Of a DNA stretch of 64,000 nucleotides, positions 17,501 to 27,400 are shown in pieces. The translations under genes were made by a program, and so were the position numbers. The notes under the pieces are model-generated. The model was not told the DNA's origin and made no database searches. It worked only from the letters and a program-made list of their open reading frames with translations. Position 1 is the stretch's first letter. Every line of letters starts with the position of its first letter. This DNA is from Alcaligenaceae bacterium (GTDB taxonomy: Bacteria; Pseudomonadota; Gammaproteobacteria; Burkholderiales; Burkholderiaceae_B): positions 124,001 through 188,000 of the forward strand of contig JACCEN010000009.1 of the NCBI GenBank assembly GCA_013416435.1, in the 5' to 3' direction.

Positions 17501-19954
17501 ATGACGATGACCGCTCTTTCCGGATCCGCAACCGCAGCCCGCAAACGCCGGCCGCTGCGCGATGTCCTTCTCGCATGCATGGTGGTGCTGCTGCTGGCGC
17601 AGGGCTTGATCGGCGCGCTCAGCCTGTCCGCGCTTAAGCATCTTGCCGCGGACAATACGGCGGAGCGCGTCGAGCGGCTCGCGCGCCGGACTTCCGCGCA
17701 GATCCAGATGGGCATGAGCCTGGGCAAGCCGTTGGCGCAATTCTTCGGGCTGAGCGCCTTGCTGGACGAACTCCGGCAGGAGGTTCCCGATTTCCGCGCA
17801 GCGGCCGTGGTGCTGGCCGACGGCACCTTGCTGGATTCGATTGGCGACCCCGCCGGGTTTCAGGACATGCTGGGTGCATGGTCCGTGCCGGCCGCGCAGC
17901 CTGCCGGAGTGTCGCGGACGGCATCGGGCGCGGTTCACAAGACAGTCGCCGGAGACGTCGTGGTCGCGGTGCCCCTCAGGCTGGCGGATGCGAGCGTGGG
18001 CGGTGCCGTGGTGCTGCAGGTTGCACCTCGGGACATGCGCCAGGCCGGCTTGATGCTGGAGAATGCCCGGGTGCTGGTGGGCATCACATTGGCCGCCGCG
18101 CTGTTGCTCGCCCTGATATTCCGGTATGCGATGCCCCTGCATGAGCTGGCGTCCGCCGGCCGCGCAAGAATGGTGTTTCCGCTGTTGATCCTGCTGCTCG
18201 CGCAGGGCGTGTACGCGGCCTACACCGTCAATACCTTCCGCAGTGTCTGGATGGACGTTACACAGGACAACACCCGGATCGTCGGCCGCGGGCTGCAGCA
18301 GGACTTGAATCGGGTCCTGGGCTATGGCGTTGCCCCCGGCTCCCTGCGCGGCGTGGAGCAGCCCATGGCGCGGCTTGCAGCGTCGTTTCCGGTGATTTCC
18401 GAACTGCGCTTGCTATCCCGGGAAGGGACGGTTTTGAACCGGGCCGATGCCCATGGGCGCCTGCCCGTCGAAGAGCCCTTGCCGGAAGGGCAGCGCCTGG
18501 CATTTCCCCTGAGCGCCGATGGGCAAGGGCCGGCGTCGGCCACGCTCGAGGTCTTCCTGGACGAAGACCGGATTTCAGATGGCGTCAGGGCGCGCATTCT
18601 CGATGCGGCGACAGTCGTCGCGGTTGCCATGGTGGCGGCGATCGAGCTGCTGCTCTTGCTTGCATTGATGATGGATCGCGCCTTCGCGGTGCCGGCGCGT
18701 AGAACGTCCGGCGATCCGCTTGGGCTGGATGACCAGAGCAAAGTGGGCGCCCTGGTGCGCCCGGTCATGTTCGGCTTCCTGTTCGCCATGGCGCTGCCGC
18801 TCAGCTTCCTGCCCATTTATGCGCGCTCCCTGCTGTCGTCGGCGGACCCGGGACAGGAAGCCGCGCTGCTCATGGCGCTGCCCATCGCGGTTGAAATGGG
18901 CTGCGGACTATTGACGGCATTGCTGGCAGGCCGGCTCGCCGACCGGCGTGGCTGGCAATGGCCGGTGCTGTCCGGACTGGCGGTATCGGTGGCGGGGAAC
19001 CTGGCTTGCGCGCTTGCCGGTTCGCTGGCGGAACTCACGCTGGCGCGTGCGCTGGTGGGCCTGGGCTATGGACTCACATGGATGGGGCTGCAGGGCTTTA
19101 TCGTCATACGCAGCCCGGCCGCTTACCGAGGCAGGAACATGGCGACGGTCATCGCGGGATTGTTCGCAGGCCATTTGTCCGGCGCGGCGGTGGGAGCGAT
19201 GCTGGCTCAGCAGGTCGGGCCCAGCGCGGTATTCTCCGTAGGGGCCTTCCTGCTTGTCCTGCCGGCGCTGGGTGTTTTCACCCTGATGTGGCCGTACCGG
19301 CATATCGCCGGGCAGAAGGCCGCCAGCGTCGCGGCCGGCCCCATCATCCGTTCATGGTCGTCCGTGGCTCGCCTTCTGGCGACCCGCGATTTCGGGATGC
19401 TGCTCATAGGCAGCATCGTTCCGTTCTCGATTGCGCAGGTGGGTCTGCTGACCTACGCGCTGCCGCTGTACATGGAGGCCCAGGGCGGGACCGCCGCCAG
19501 TGTCGGCCGCGTCCTGATGCTTTACGGGTTCTGCGTGATCTATATCGGCCCGTGGATGGGGCGGCTCGCGGATCGCAGCGCCAACAAGAAGCATTGGATC
19601 GCGCTGGGAGGGCTGGTGGGCAGCGTGGGGTTGTTGTCGCTGTACTTCGCCACCGGCGTCTACGCGGCGGCCGTGGCGGTGGTGCTGCTTGCCCTGGCCA
19701 GCTGCCTGGCGGGCGGAGCCCAGACCGCCTACATGCTGTCGCTGAATGATGTTCAGCAATATGGCCCGGGCGGCGCCACCAGCGTGATGCGCGCCGCCGA
19801 CAAGTTCGGCCAGATGCTGGGGCCGCTTGCCGTGGGGGGGCTGTTTGCCTCCATGGGCATCTCAGGCGGGCTGGCGGTGACCGGGGCGTTCTATCTGTTG
19901 GCCACGCTGGCGTTTTTCCTGGTCGCGCCAGGGGTCAGACCCGATAGGGTCTGA
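17501..19954 (+). CDS. MFS-type transporter fused to two N-terminal sensor modules
   Basis: 817 residues from MTMTALSGS (ATG 17501). The first 400 contain two copies of the same module: a TM (LLACMVVLLLAQGLIGALSL, then MVFPLLILLLAQGVYAAYTV), a periplasmic helix with DNT, and a sensor-like domain (FRAAAVVLADGTLLDSIGD; ISELRLLSREGTVLNRADA), each closed by another TM. The rest is a 12-TM MFS domain (RPVMFGFLFAMALPLSFLPIYARSLL, GRLADRRGWQWPV motif, GLGYGLTWMGLQG). The architecture suggests signal-controlled export or a transceptor. It is divergent from the phosphatase gene (110 bp apart). The C-terminus VRPDRV and its stop lie in a repeat. Confidence 0.85.
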   Translation: MTMTALSGSATAARKRRPLRDVLLACMVVLLLAQGLIGALSLSALKHLAADNTAERVERLARRTSAQIQMGMSLGKPLAQFFGLSALLDELRQEVPDFRAAAVVLADGTLLDSIGDPAGFQDMLGAWSVPAAQPAGVSRTASGAVHKTVAGDVVVAVPLRLADASVGGAVVLQVAPRDMRQAGLMLENARVLVGITLAAALLLALIFRYAMPLHELASAGRARMVFPLLILLLAQGVYAAYTVNTFRSVWMDVTQDNTRIVGRGLQQDLNRVLGYGVAPGSLRGVEQPMARLAASFPVISELRLLSREGTVLNRADAHGRLPVEEPLPEGQRLAFPLSADGQGPASATLEVFLDEDRISDGVRARILDAATVVAVAMVAAIELLLLLALMMDRAFAVPARRTSGDPLGLDDQSKVGALVRPVMFGFLFAMALPLSFLPIYARSLLSSADPGQEAALLMALPIAVEMGCGLLTALLAGRLADRRGWQWPVLSGLAVSVAGNLACALAGSLAELTLARALVGLGYGLTWMGLQGFIVIRSPAAYRGRNMATVIAGLFAGHLSGAAVGAMLAQQVGPSAVFSVGAFLLVLPALGVFTLMWPYRHIAGQKAASVAAGPIIRSWSSVARLLATRDFGMLLIGSIVPFSIAQVGLLTYALPLYMEAQGGTAASVGRVLMLYGFCVIYIGPWMGRLADRSANKKHWIALGGLVGSVGLLSLYFATGVYAAAVAVVLLALASCLAGGAQTAYMLSLNDVQQYGPGGATSVMRAADKFGQMLGPLAVGGLFASMGISGGLAVTGAFYLLATLAFFLVAPGVRPDRV

Positions 19955-19958
19955 CCCC
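19931..19958. repeat. palindromic repeat, 28-bp variant at gene end
   Basis: GGGGTCAGACCC and GGGTCTGACCCC arms around GATA. It encodes the last residues and TGA of the MFS-fusion gene. First of three adjacent copies between convergent genes. Confidence 0.9.
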
Positions 19959-19970
19959 GACCCTCTTGCC

Positions 19971-20000
19971 AGGGTCGGATCCCGCACAGGGTCCGACCCT
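19971..20000. repeat. palindromic 30-bp repeat, diverged copy
   Basis: AGGGTCGGATCCC and AGGGTCCGACCCT around GCAC: several substitutions, most of them compensated on the other arm, so the hairpin is largely kept. Confidence 0.8.
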
Positions 20001-20012
20001 GCTTCTCTTGCC

Positions 20013-20042
20013 GGGGTCAGACCCCGCATGGGGTCTGACCCC
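20013..20042. repeat. palindromic 30-bp repeat, GCAT centre, holds alr stop
   Basis: Consensus arms around GCAT. Read leftward it encodes the last residues (GQTPCGV) and the stop codon of the alanine racemase gene. Confidence 0.93.
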
Positions 20043-21165
20043 TCAGTATCCGGGGCACGCGCGCCGTCAGGCCGACGCACAGATGTGCGGAGATGGTGCC
20101 GGCCCATCCGGCAACGGATTCTATGTCGGGACCGCCTGGCCCCCATAGCGTCACGACATCGCCCGGCACTGCTTCGGGATGCCCGCTCAGGTCGATCGTA
20201 AGGGTGTCCATCGACACCCTGCCGACGATGGCGGCCATGCGGCCATGGATGCCGACCACGCACCGGCCCTGCACGCCGCGCGGATATCCGTCTGCATAGC
20301 CGCAGCGGACCAGACCGATGCGCATGTCCCGTTTCGCCCGGAAGATGCCGTTGTAGCCCACGCCCTGCCCGCCGCAAAGCTTTTGTGTCGCATAGATGGG
20401 GGCTTGAAAGGTCATGGCGGGACGCAGTCCGAGCGACCGGCCGGTGCGTCCATGCAAAGGACTGATGCCATAAAGGGCGATACCGCAGCGCACCCAGTCG
20501 GTTGCGCGCGCCGACACGTGGTCCGACAATACCGCGGCGGAGTTCTCCGTGCACACCGGGCCCGGCATGGCGGAAATCAGTTCGTGAAACGCCAGGCGCT
20601 CTTTCCGCAGTTGCTCGGGGTTTTCGGCGCCGGCGTAATGCTGCAGGTGGCCCAGGCCCGCAAGCCGGCCTGCCTGAACCTCGGCATGGAGTGCATGGTA
20701 CGCCTTCCGGTATTCATCCGCCTGCAAGCCGGCGTGATGCAGCTCGCCGCAGTGGCGCAGCCAGACATATGGCGCTTGGAGTGGCTGCAGGCGAGAGAGC
20801 TCGGCAAGCTGGTCCGGCTGGTCGACGATCAGGTGCAGGGAATGCAGGGCGGGATCTTCCAGCGCTGAAAGGTCGCTGCCCGCGCCCATCGCCAGTATCG
20901 GCCCATTCCAACCCAGGCGCCGGCTGTGCAGCGCATCATCGAGCGTCAGCACGCCCAGCCCGTCGGCCTCACCCAGGCCCGCCAGCGCGTGCTCCAAAGC
21001 ATGGCCATACGCATCGGCCTTGGCCACGGCCCAGATGCGGGGGGCGGCCTGCGGGCCGGGCGGGTCAAGCAAGCGGCGTAGTTGCCTCAGGTTGTGCACG
21101 ATGGCTTGTGGGTCGATCAACGCGGCGCCGCAACGATATTCGGTCATGCTGCTAGGTCCGCTCAC
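20017..21165 (-). CDS. alr: alanine racemase
   Basis: 382-residue PLP enzyme interconverting L- and D-alanine. Schiff-base Lys49 lies in WAVAKADAYGHA, the catalytic Tyr271 in GVGYNGIF, and the dimer-contributed PLP contacts in HYAGAENPEQ and GRVSMDTLTIDL. The ATG at 21165 overlaps the stop of the RsbW-like kinase gene by 4 bp, so it is the last gene of a permease-kinase-racemase operon. It could be housekeeping (cell wall) or could supply D-Ala to the neighbouring NRPS system; the sequence does not decide. Its C-terminus (RGQTPCGV) is repeat-derived. Confidence 0.93.
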   Translation of the reverse strand: MSGPSSMTEYRCGAALIDPQAIVHNLRQLRRLLDPPGPQAAPRIWAVAKADAYGHALEHALAGLGEADGLGVLTLDDALHSRRLGWNGPILAMGAGSDLSALEDPALHSLHLIVDQPDQLAELSRLQPLQAPYVWLRHCGELHHAGLQADEYRKAYHALHAEVQAGRLAGLGHLQHYAGAENPEQLRKERLAFHELISAMPGPVCTENSAAVLSDHVSARATDWVRCGIALYGISPLHGRTGRSLGLRPAMTFQAPIYATQKLCGGQGVGYNGIFRAKRDMRIGLVRCGYADGYPRGVQGRCVVGIHGRMAAIVGRVSMDTLTIDLSGHPEAVPGDVVTLWGPGGPDIESVAGWAGTISAHLCVGLTARVPRILRGQTPCGV

Positions 21166-21593
21166 GGGTCCAGCCTTGCGACCATGCGCAGATGATTGCG
21201 TCCATTTTCCCGGCGGTACTGGATGTCTTGCAGATAGTGGCGCATCAGCCGCAGTCCGTGGCCGCCGATGTCGGCGTCTTCCAGGGAGGCGGCCAAGGGC
21301 GGCGCCTCTTGCCGCGTCGGGTCGAAGGCGGTTCCATTGTCGATGATATCCACCAGCAGGTCGGCGCCCCGCTGCGCCAGCACGATCCGTACTTCGGCGT
21401 CATTGGCACTTTTCGCACGGTCCTGAAAGCCATAGAGCACCACATTGGTGAGCGCCTCGTCCAGGCACAGGCCGAGCTGGAAGCCCAGACGAGGCGGCCA
21501 TTGCAGTCGTTCGGCAAGCGTTTCGAGCCAGCCGAGCGCCTGCGTGACGGTGTCGGGCCCGGGGACGAGTGATAGGGAGCCTATCGTTTGCAT
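21162..21593 (-). CDS. RsbW/SpoIIAB-type ATP-binding serine kinase (anti-sigma-like)
   Basis: 143-residue stand-alone GHKL ATPase. The N-box LDEALTNVVLYGF has Glu46 and Asn50, the G1 box is VDIIDNGTAFDP (from 82) and the G2 region is IGGHGLRLMRHYL (109-121). There is no phosphoacceptor histidine domain. The family phosphorylates a serine on a STAS protein and may sequester a sigma factor or another target. A STAS protein (52454-52795) and a PP2C phosphatase (15339-17390) that could complete the switch are in the same window. It is 18 bp after the permease gene and overlaps alr by 4 bp. Confidence 0.88.
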   Translation of the reverse strand: MQTIGSLSLVPGPDTVTQALGWLETLAERLQWPPRLGFQLGLCLDEALTNVVLYGFQDRAKSANDAEVRIVLAQRGADLLVDIIDNGTAFDPTRQEAPPLAASLEDADIGGHGLRLMRHYLQDIQYRRENGRNHLRMVARLDP

Positions 21594-21611
21594 GGCAAAG
21601 CCTTCAGGGAA

Positions 21612-23384
21612 TCAATGATCAAAATGTAATCGAAGGTAAGAATTTTCGCCACGTTTTCCGCTTGCCACCTTGTCTGCCATGTGCCGAAGCAGGACTTGAG
21701 AAACATTGCTCAGGGCCTGGTCCAGCGCCGCTTCGAAAGCCTGATCGTCGACGTCGAGCAGGGCCGGCGCCCCGGCCGCAGGCTTGGCTTGCAGGACGAG
21801 CGCAGGCCCGCTGTAAAGGAGTTCGATGTCCAGGTTGAATTCATCGAAGCTGCCGTGGACTTCATGGATCCGGCGTTCCGGGCTGGTCTGTATGGCCTCG
21901 GCGGCTTCCAGCGCGGCGAGGGCGGCCCTGCGCACGGCATCGCGCCGCGCGTTCCATGCCGCGCCTTGGGCCTCGATGAAGGTCACGATGTCCTGCGCCG
22001 CTTCAGCCCTGGTCTTTTGCGCATCCAGGACAAGCCGGGCCCGTTGCGCCGTGCCCAGGCGAAACAGGAGATTGAGCAGAATGGCGGTCAGGCCGGCCAC
22101 GATGATGCCGTTTTCCGCCAGGAACCGGAACGATTCGGGCGCCAGGTTCGCAAGGCTCGGAAGAAACATCACGCCCGTTCCTGCGATGAAAGACAGGCCC
22201 ACCATGAATATGCCGCGGGAATCCATGGCGCGGGAGGCAATGAGTTCTATGCCGGACACGATGAGGTAGGCGGCGGCGTAGACTTCGACGGCTCCGATCA
22301 CCGCGGTGGGCGTCAGGGTGAGCGCGAGCGACACTTGCGGAAGAAACGCGGTAAGCGCGAGCAATAGCCCTGCGGCCAGCCCGATCCAGCGGGAAGTCGA
22401 GCGGCTGATGTGGGTCAGGGCGATGTTCGCGGACGACGTCGCGCTGGGGTAGGCACCGAGCCAGGACGCCAGCAGATTGCCCAGTCCGTTGGCGCGTATG
22501 CCGCCGCCCACCATGTTCATATCGGCGCGGCGCCAGTCGGCGTCATTCATCTTGTGCAGCAGCACCACGCAGCCAAAGGTGTCCAGCTGGGTCATCAGCG
22601 CCAGCAAGGCGACGGCGATCAATACGCCCGGGTCGACGTTGAACGCCGGGGCAGGCAGGCGGGGCAGGCCGAACACCGGTGTGTGGGCGAGCTGCTCCAC
22701 GCCTTCGAGTTCCCCGAGCAGGGCGGCCAGTATGACGCCGGCGATCAGGCCGGCCAGCAGGGCGAACAGCTTCACGCGCTGGCTTCCCCAGATCGACAGC
22801 CCCATGATGATGCCGAGCGTAACGAGACCGATGATGACATCGTAGACATTCATGGCGCCCGCGCTGTCCATGTCGCTCATGTGGGTCAAGGCGGGCGCGA
22901 CCAGGGAGATACCCGCCACGCAAACGACGATGCCCGCCACGGACGGCGGCAGTACTGCCCTGAGACGTGGCACGATATAGCCGGCCCCGAGCGCGACCGC
23001 GCCATTCACGATGCCGACGAGCACCAGCCCTCCGAGGCCGAATTCCGCCGCGACGGTGCCCGATATGACAACCAGCAGCGGATCCGGAATGTTCACCAGC
23101 AGCGTGCCCGAGCCGAAGCGACCGCCCCATGATTGCAGGAAGGTCGAGATCGCCATGCCGAGTATGGTGGCGGTGACCATGCTGCGCGTGGCTTCGGAGT
23201 CCAGGCCGCCGATTTTTGCGGACGCCAGTACATAGGCGATGAGCGCGAGCGCGGTGGCGACATGCTGCAAGGCCAGGCCGGCCAGTGGCACGGCGGGCGG
23301 GAGCTCGTTGGATGCATAGAGGAGGTCGTGCGGCCGCTTGAATGGTGGAGTGGGCGGCAGGGTGAATCGAGAGAGCAAGGGCAT
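21612..23384 (-). CDS. NCS2 (xanthine/uracil-type) permease with C-terminal soluble extension
   Basis: 590 residues. Residues about 35-440 form a nucleobase-ascorbate/NCS2 permease with about 12-14 membrane segments (e.g. LALIAYVLASAKIGGLDS, IPDPLLVVISGTVAAEFGLGG, LPPSVAGIVVCVAGISLV). Residues about 445-590 are a soluble tail ending ENSYLRLHFDH, with FDEFNLDIELLYSG resembling a degraded GHKL-type strand pattern; I see no full ATP-binding boxes. Transport substrate is probably a purine or pyrimidine. First gene of an operon with the RsbW-like kinase (18 bp later) and alr; the pairing with a small GHKL kinase makes the tail worth noting. Confidence 0.85.
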   Translation of the reverse strand: MPLLSRFTLPPTPPFKRPHDLLYASNELPPAVPLAGLALQHVATALALIAYVLASAKIGGLDSEATRSMVTATILGMAISTFLQSWGGRFGSGTLLVNIPDPLLVVISGTVAAEFGLGGLVLVGIVNGAVALGAGYIVPRLRAVLPPSVAGIVVCVAGISLVAPALTHMSDMDSAGAMNVYDVIIGLVTLGIIMGLSIWGSQRVKLFALLAGLIAGVILAALLGELEGVEQLAHTPVFGLPRLPAPAFNVDPGVLIAVALLALMTQLDTFGCVVLLHKMNDADWRRADMNMVGGGIRANGLGNLLASWLGAYPSATSSANIALTHISRSTSRWIGLAAGLLLALTAFLPQVSLALTLTPTAVIGAVEVYAAAYLIVSGIELIASRAMDSRGIFMVGLSFIAGTGVMFLPSLANLAPESFRFLAENGIIVAGLTAILLNLLFRLGTAQRARLVLDAQKTRAEAAQDIVTFIEAQGAAWNARRDAVRRAALAALEAAEAIQTSPERRIHEVHGSFDEFNLDIELLYSGPALVLQAKPAAGAPALLDVDDQAFEAALDQALSNVSQVLLRHMADKVASGKRGENSYLRLHFDH

Positions 23385-23577
23385 GTTGGGAGACCTTGTG
23401 GTTCGTGTTCAGCGAATGACACGTCGTTTATTATATGAATTGGTAACTAAATGATAAGCGCTGCGAGGCAGGCGGTCAGCTTGGATTACACCCGAAAACG
23501 CACGCGGTGCATATCTAGGGAAAGTCTAGGGGCAGTGCCCAATGGCACTACCTTAAGCGGTTCGGGGTCAGCGATTC

Positions 23578-23607
23578 GGGGTCGGACCCCGTACGGGGTC
23601 TGACCCC
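23578..23607. repeat. palindromic 30-bp repeat, near-consensus
   Basis: Left arm has GGGGTCGGACCCC instead of GGGGTCAGACCCC; centre GTAC and right arm match. A stray half-arm GGGGTCA sits at 23564-23570. It lies in the 257-bp gap between the divergent permease and PPTase genes, 34 bp before the PPTase start. Confidence 0.92.
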
Positions 23608-23641
23608 ATCACACGGCTTTCAGCGTCAACCGGCCCAGAAA

Positions 23642-24412
23642 ATGATGATTCCGGATCTTCTTACACTGCGGCGCCTGGACGGCCGCCTCTCGCTCGCCGA
23701 GGGTACGACGGTGCCAGGCAAGGGGCAAGCCCGGGCCTGGACCCTGGCCTTTGCCGATGACGCCCGTATCGAACAGGCTTGCTTCGAGCTGCTATCGACC
23801 GATGAGCGCGAGCGGGCCGGGCGATTCGCGGCGGCGAATGCCTATCGTCATTTCGTGCAGGCGCGGGCGGCGCTGCGCTTGCTGCTGGGGCAATGCCTGG
23901 ACCGCGCTCCGGAAGCGCTGGCGTTCGACTACGGCGCCTATGGCAAACCTGTCCTGAAGGAAGGCGGCCGCCTGCATTTCAACATTGCGCACTCCGGTGG
24001 CTACGCGCTGCTGGCCTTGGCGGACGGCGTCGACGTCGGAGCGGATATCGAACAATGCCGGCTTACGTCGGATATGGATGCGCTGGCGGCGATGGTGTTT
24101 TCAGCTTGCGAGCACGAGGCATGGCTGTCGCTTGCGCCGCAAGCCCGCATGCGGGCGTTTTTCGAGTCATGGACGGCCAAGGAAGCCGTCGTCAAGGCGG
24201 TGGGCCGCGGCTTGGGCCTGGGCTTGCCGGAAGTCGAGCTCGGCGCCCCCATGGAGGGGGCGCCGGACGACGAGTTCAGGATGAAAGCCGCCGGTCTGGG
24301 AGAGTGCCGGGTGTTCCGTGTGCAGGCGCCGGAAGGGTATGCGGCGGCGCTTGCTTTATGGGGCCAAGGTAGCACCATGGGGTCGGACCCCGTACGGGGT
24401 CCGACCCCTTAG
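23642..24412 (+). CDS. Sfp-type 4'-phosphopantetheinyl transferase
   Basis: Transfers phosphopantetheine from CoA to carrier-protein serines, here presumably the five or more ACP/PCP domains of the adjacent cluster. 256 residues with all Sfp motifs: the KPVL segment (102-105), FNIAHSGGYALLAL (113-126), the Mg2+-binding VGADIE (132-137) and FESWTAKEAVVKAVGRGL (174-191). Starts at ATG 23642 or 23645. It is convergent with the NRPS gene ending at 24423. Its last residues (GSDPVRGPTP) are read through a repeat copy, and the stop is 2 bp beyond it. Confidence 0.93.
   Translation: MMIPDLLTLRRLDGRLSLAEGTTVPGKGQARAWTLAFADDARIEQACFELLSTDERERAGRFAAANAYRHFVQARAALRLLLGQCLDRAPEALAFDYGAYGKPVLKEGGRLHFNIAHSGGYALLALADGVDVGADIEQCRLTSDMDALAAMVFSACEHEAWLSLAPQARMRAFFESWTAKEAVVKAVGRGLGLGLPEVELGAPMEGAPDDEFRMKAAGLGECRVFRVQAPEGYAAALALWGQGSTMGSDPVRGPTP
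24379..24408. repeat. palindromic 30-bp repeat read into the PPTase C-terminus
   Basis: Arms GGGGTCGGACCCC and GGGGTCCGACCCC around GTAC: a perfect palindrome with a compensated A-to-G/T-to-C change relative to consensus. Translated in frame as GSDPVRGPTP at the end of the PPTase. Confidence 0.93.
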
Positions 24413-24422
24413 ACCACCCGAT

Positions 24423-27400
24423 TCAGGATTTGGGGTCAGACCCCGTACGGGGTCTGACCCCTGCAATCGCCGCGGCCACCTCGCGCGCGCTGTCTCCCGC
24501 CAGCATCGTGACATGATCGCCGGCCACATATCGCAATTCGACAGGCTGCGCGCTGAATGCCCGCCAGCCCATATCCGGAATGGCCAGTTGCCGGTTTTCC
24601 ATGTCGCCAAGATCGGCGTCGCGCGGCGCGTCGGCGCGGACCAAGGCCAGGGCGATGTCGGGATGGGCGTGGATGGGCGGCTGATAGCTCAGGTAGGCTT
24701 CGTACTGCGCGAGACTCGTCCGATGTGCGCGCGCCAGCCAATCCGCGTCGGCGGCCGGCGGCAGCAAGGCCGCGTCGTGCAGGCGGGCGGCGGCAAAGGC
24801 ATAGCGGTCGGCCTGCGCCAAGGGCTGCAGATCGTCCCGGGACAGCACGGGCTGCACCCCTTGAAACCTGGCGCGGACTTCGGCCATCCGGACCAGCCAC
24901 TGAGCGTGTGCGTGGTCGGGGTCGGGCTCCAGAATGGAGACTCGTTCCAGCGGCGCCGGCGTGTCGATGAGGACCACGCGCTCGGGCGTTGTGCCGGCGA
25001 ATGCAAGCTGGCGCGCCATTTCGAACGCGACGAGGCCACCGAACGAGTAGCCGCCCAGCCAGCGTGGCTGTGGCATGCCCCGCTCCGCCAGCGCCCGGAG
25101 ATTGCAGGCGGCCATGTCTTCGATGCTGCGCAGCGGCTCCTGGCCCTGCTCGAGGCCGGGCGCTTGTATGGCCCAGAAGGGAATCGAGGCCGGCATGGCG
25201 CGCGCCAGTTCCAGGAAGACGCTGACATCGCCCGCCACGGGATGGACGCAGACGAAAGGCGGCAGGGATGGATCAGCGGAGCGGCCTTCGCTGGACCGGT
25301 TCATGGGCACGATGGGGTTCCAGCTTTGGCCGGACGCCAGGGCTTGGGCCAGTGCCGCAACGCAGCGGTGCTCCAGCAACAGGGAGATGGGCACGCGCCG
25401 CTCCAGGCTTTCTTCCAGCCGCAGCGCCAATTGAGTGAGCCCCAGCGAATTCAGGCCCAATTGCCAGAAATCGGTATCCAGCGTGGCGCTCGGGCCGGAC
25501 GCCGCGGCCGGCGCGCTGTCCAGTATGCCGGCGACGGCATCGGCGATGCAGGCTTCGAGCGTGCTGCGCGGCCGGGTGGCAAAGCGCAGCGGCAAAACAG
25601 GCGAGTTGCGTTCGCCGCCATGGGCGGGGCGCTCGTCCGGCCGTGGAAGCCGTTCCAGCGGGCTATCGGCATGTTCCGGCAGGGCGACGAGCAGTTCCGC
25701 AATCGACGCCAGCAAGGCCTCTCCGTCTTCCAGTTCGCGTCCGTCGTCGGGCTGAACCACCGACAGGGCAATGGACTCGCCCGGAATCGCAATGAAGGTC
25801 AGGTCGTATGCCGTCTTCAGCCGCGAGTGGATGGACTCGACGGTCAGCGCTTCGGCACCGCTCCAGGCGCTCGTGCCGGACGCCAGGTTCTCGACGAGGA
25901 CGAGTGTATCGAAGAGGGCGCCGGCCTGCCCTTGCTTGCCCGCAATGGCCGCGACCTCGGCGGGCGCGAGATGCGCATGCTGCTGCAACTGCCCCAGCAG
26001 CGCCTGGACGTCGGCCAACAGCCGGGCGGGTGTGGCGTCCTGCGGCACACGCACGCGCACGGGAAGGTTGTTGATGAACATGCCGACGATGTTTTCCACG
26101 CCGGGTATGCTGGCGGGCCGGCCTGAAACCGTGGTGCCGAAGACGACGTCCTGTGCGCCCAGGCGGGCCGAGAGCCAGACTGCCCAGGCGAAATGCATGA
26201 CCGAGGCCAGGGTCAGCCCTCGGCGCCGTGCAAAGGCGAGCAGGGCGCGGCTGGCTTCTTTGTCGAGCGTGCGGCGCTGCGTGGCGAAACCGCGCGCCAC
26301 GGTCGTGGGCGGCATGAACAAAGCGCGGCGTTCGGGCAGTTCGCGCAGCATCTCGGCAAAGAAGCGGCGCCCGTCCGTCTGGTCGCTGCGTTGCAGCCAG
26401 GCGATGTAGTCGCGATAAGGGATCGGTGCGTCGAAAACGGGTGCGCGACGATTGAGATGGCTTTCATAGGCGGCACGGACCTCGCGTTCGAGCTTGCCAA
26501 GGCACCAGCCGTCGATGAGCAGGTGGTGAAAGCTGGAAACCAGATAGACGTCGTCGGGCGCAACCTGGATCAGCGTCATCCGTACCAGCGGCGCCCGCTC
26601 GAGTTCGAACCCGCGAGCCTGGTCGGCCGCCAGGAACCTCTGCAGCCGGTCCGCATCGAAGCGTGGCCAGGTTTCGGTCGACAAGGGCAGGGGGACGTCG
26701 TGATGCACCACCTGCATGGGACGGGACAGGCCGCGCCAATGGAAAGCGGTGCGCAGTACGTCGTGCCGCTCGAACACCGTCGCCCAGGCGTGCCGGAAAG
26801 CCTCGTGATCCAGAGGGCCACGGATACGCATGCAGCTTTGCTCGAAATTGACGCCCGATCCGGAGGCTGCCAGCGTATGGACGAGCATGGCTTCCTGCAT
26901 CGGCGAAAGTGGATAGACGTCCTGCACGTCTTCGGCCGAGGCCAGCAGGGCCGCGAGCTCATCGCCGGGCAGGTCCACGAGGGGAAAGTCGCTTGCCGTA
27001 TAGAGCGGGCGGCTTTCCCGATCGGCGAATGCCGCGATCTCTTCCAGCGCATGGGCGATGCGTTCGAGCAGGGCCGCTGCTCCGCCGGGCGGTTCGTCGC
27101 CGGCCCAGGCCAGCTTGAGTCCCCTGTCGGACAACTGCGCCAGCAAGGCGCTCTTGACGGATGGACCGAATCCGGGGGCGGTATGCATCCGTATGGCCTG
27201 TGCCGGGCTCGGCGCGGGCCAGGCAAGGCCAAGGGCGGAAGCGGGCAGGTCGAACGTCTGTCCCAGCGTGCGGTAGACGGGTGCCGTGGCGGCGACCGCC
27301 TGGCGCGCGGACTTGACGGCCTGCAGTCTTTCGGCCGGCGTTCCGGCGCCGGGGGTGGCCAGAATGGGCAGCACGCCGTCCATCTTGCCGATGAGCCGCG

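Noticed and set aside
21612-22060. Permease tail as a full histidine kinase domain
   Set aside because: No N, G1 or G2 boxes; only a loose strand pattern at the very end.
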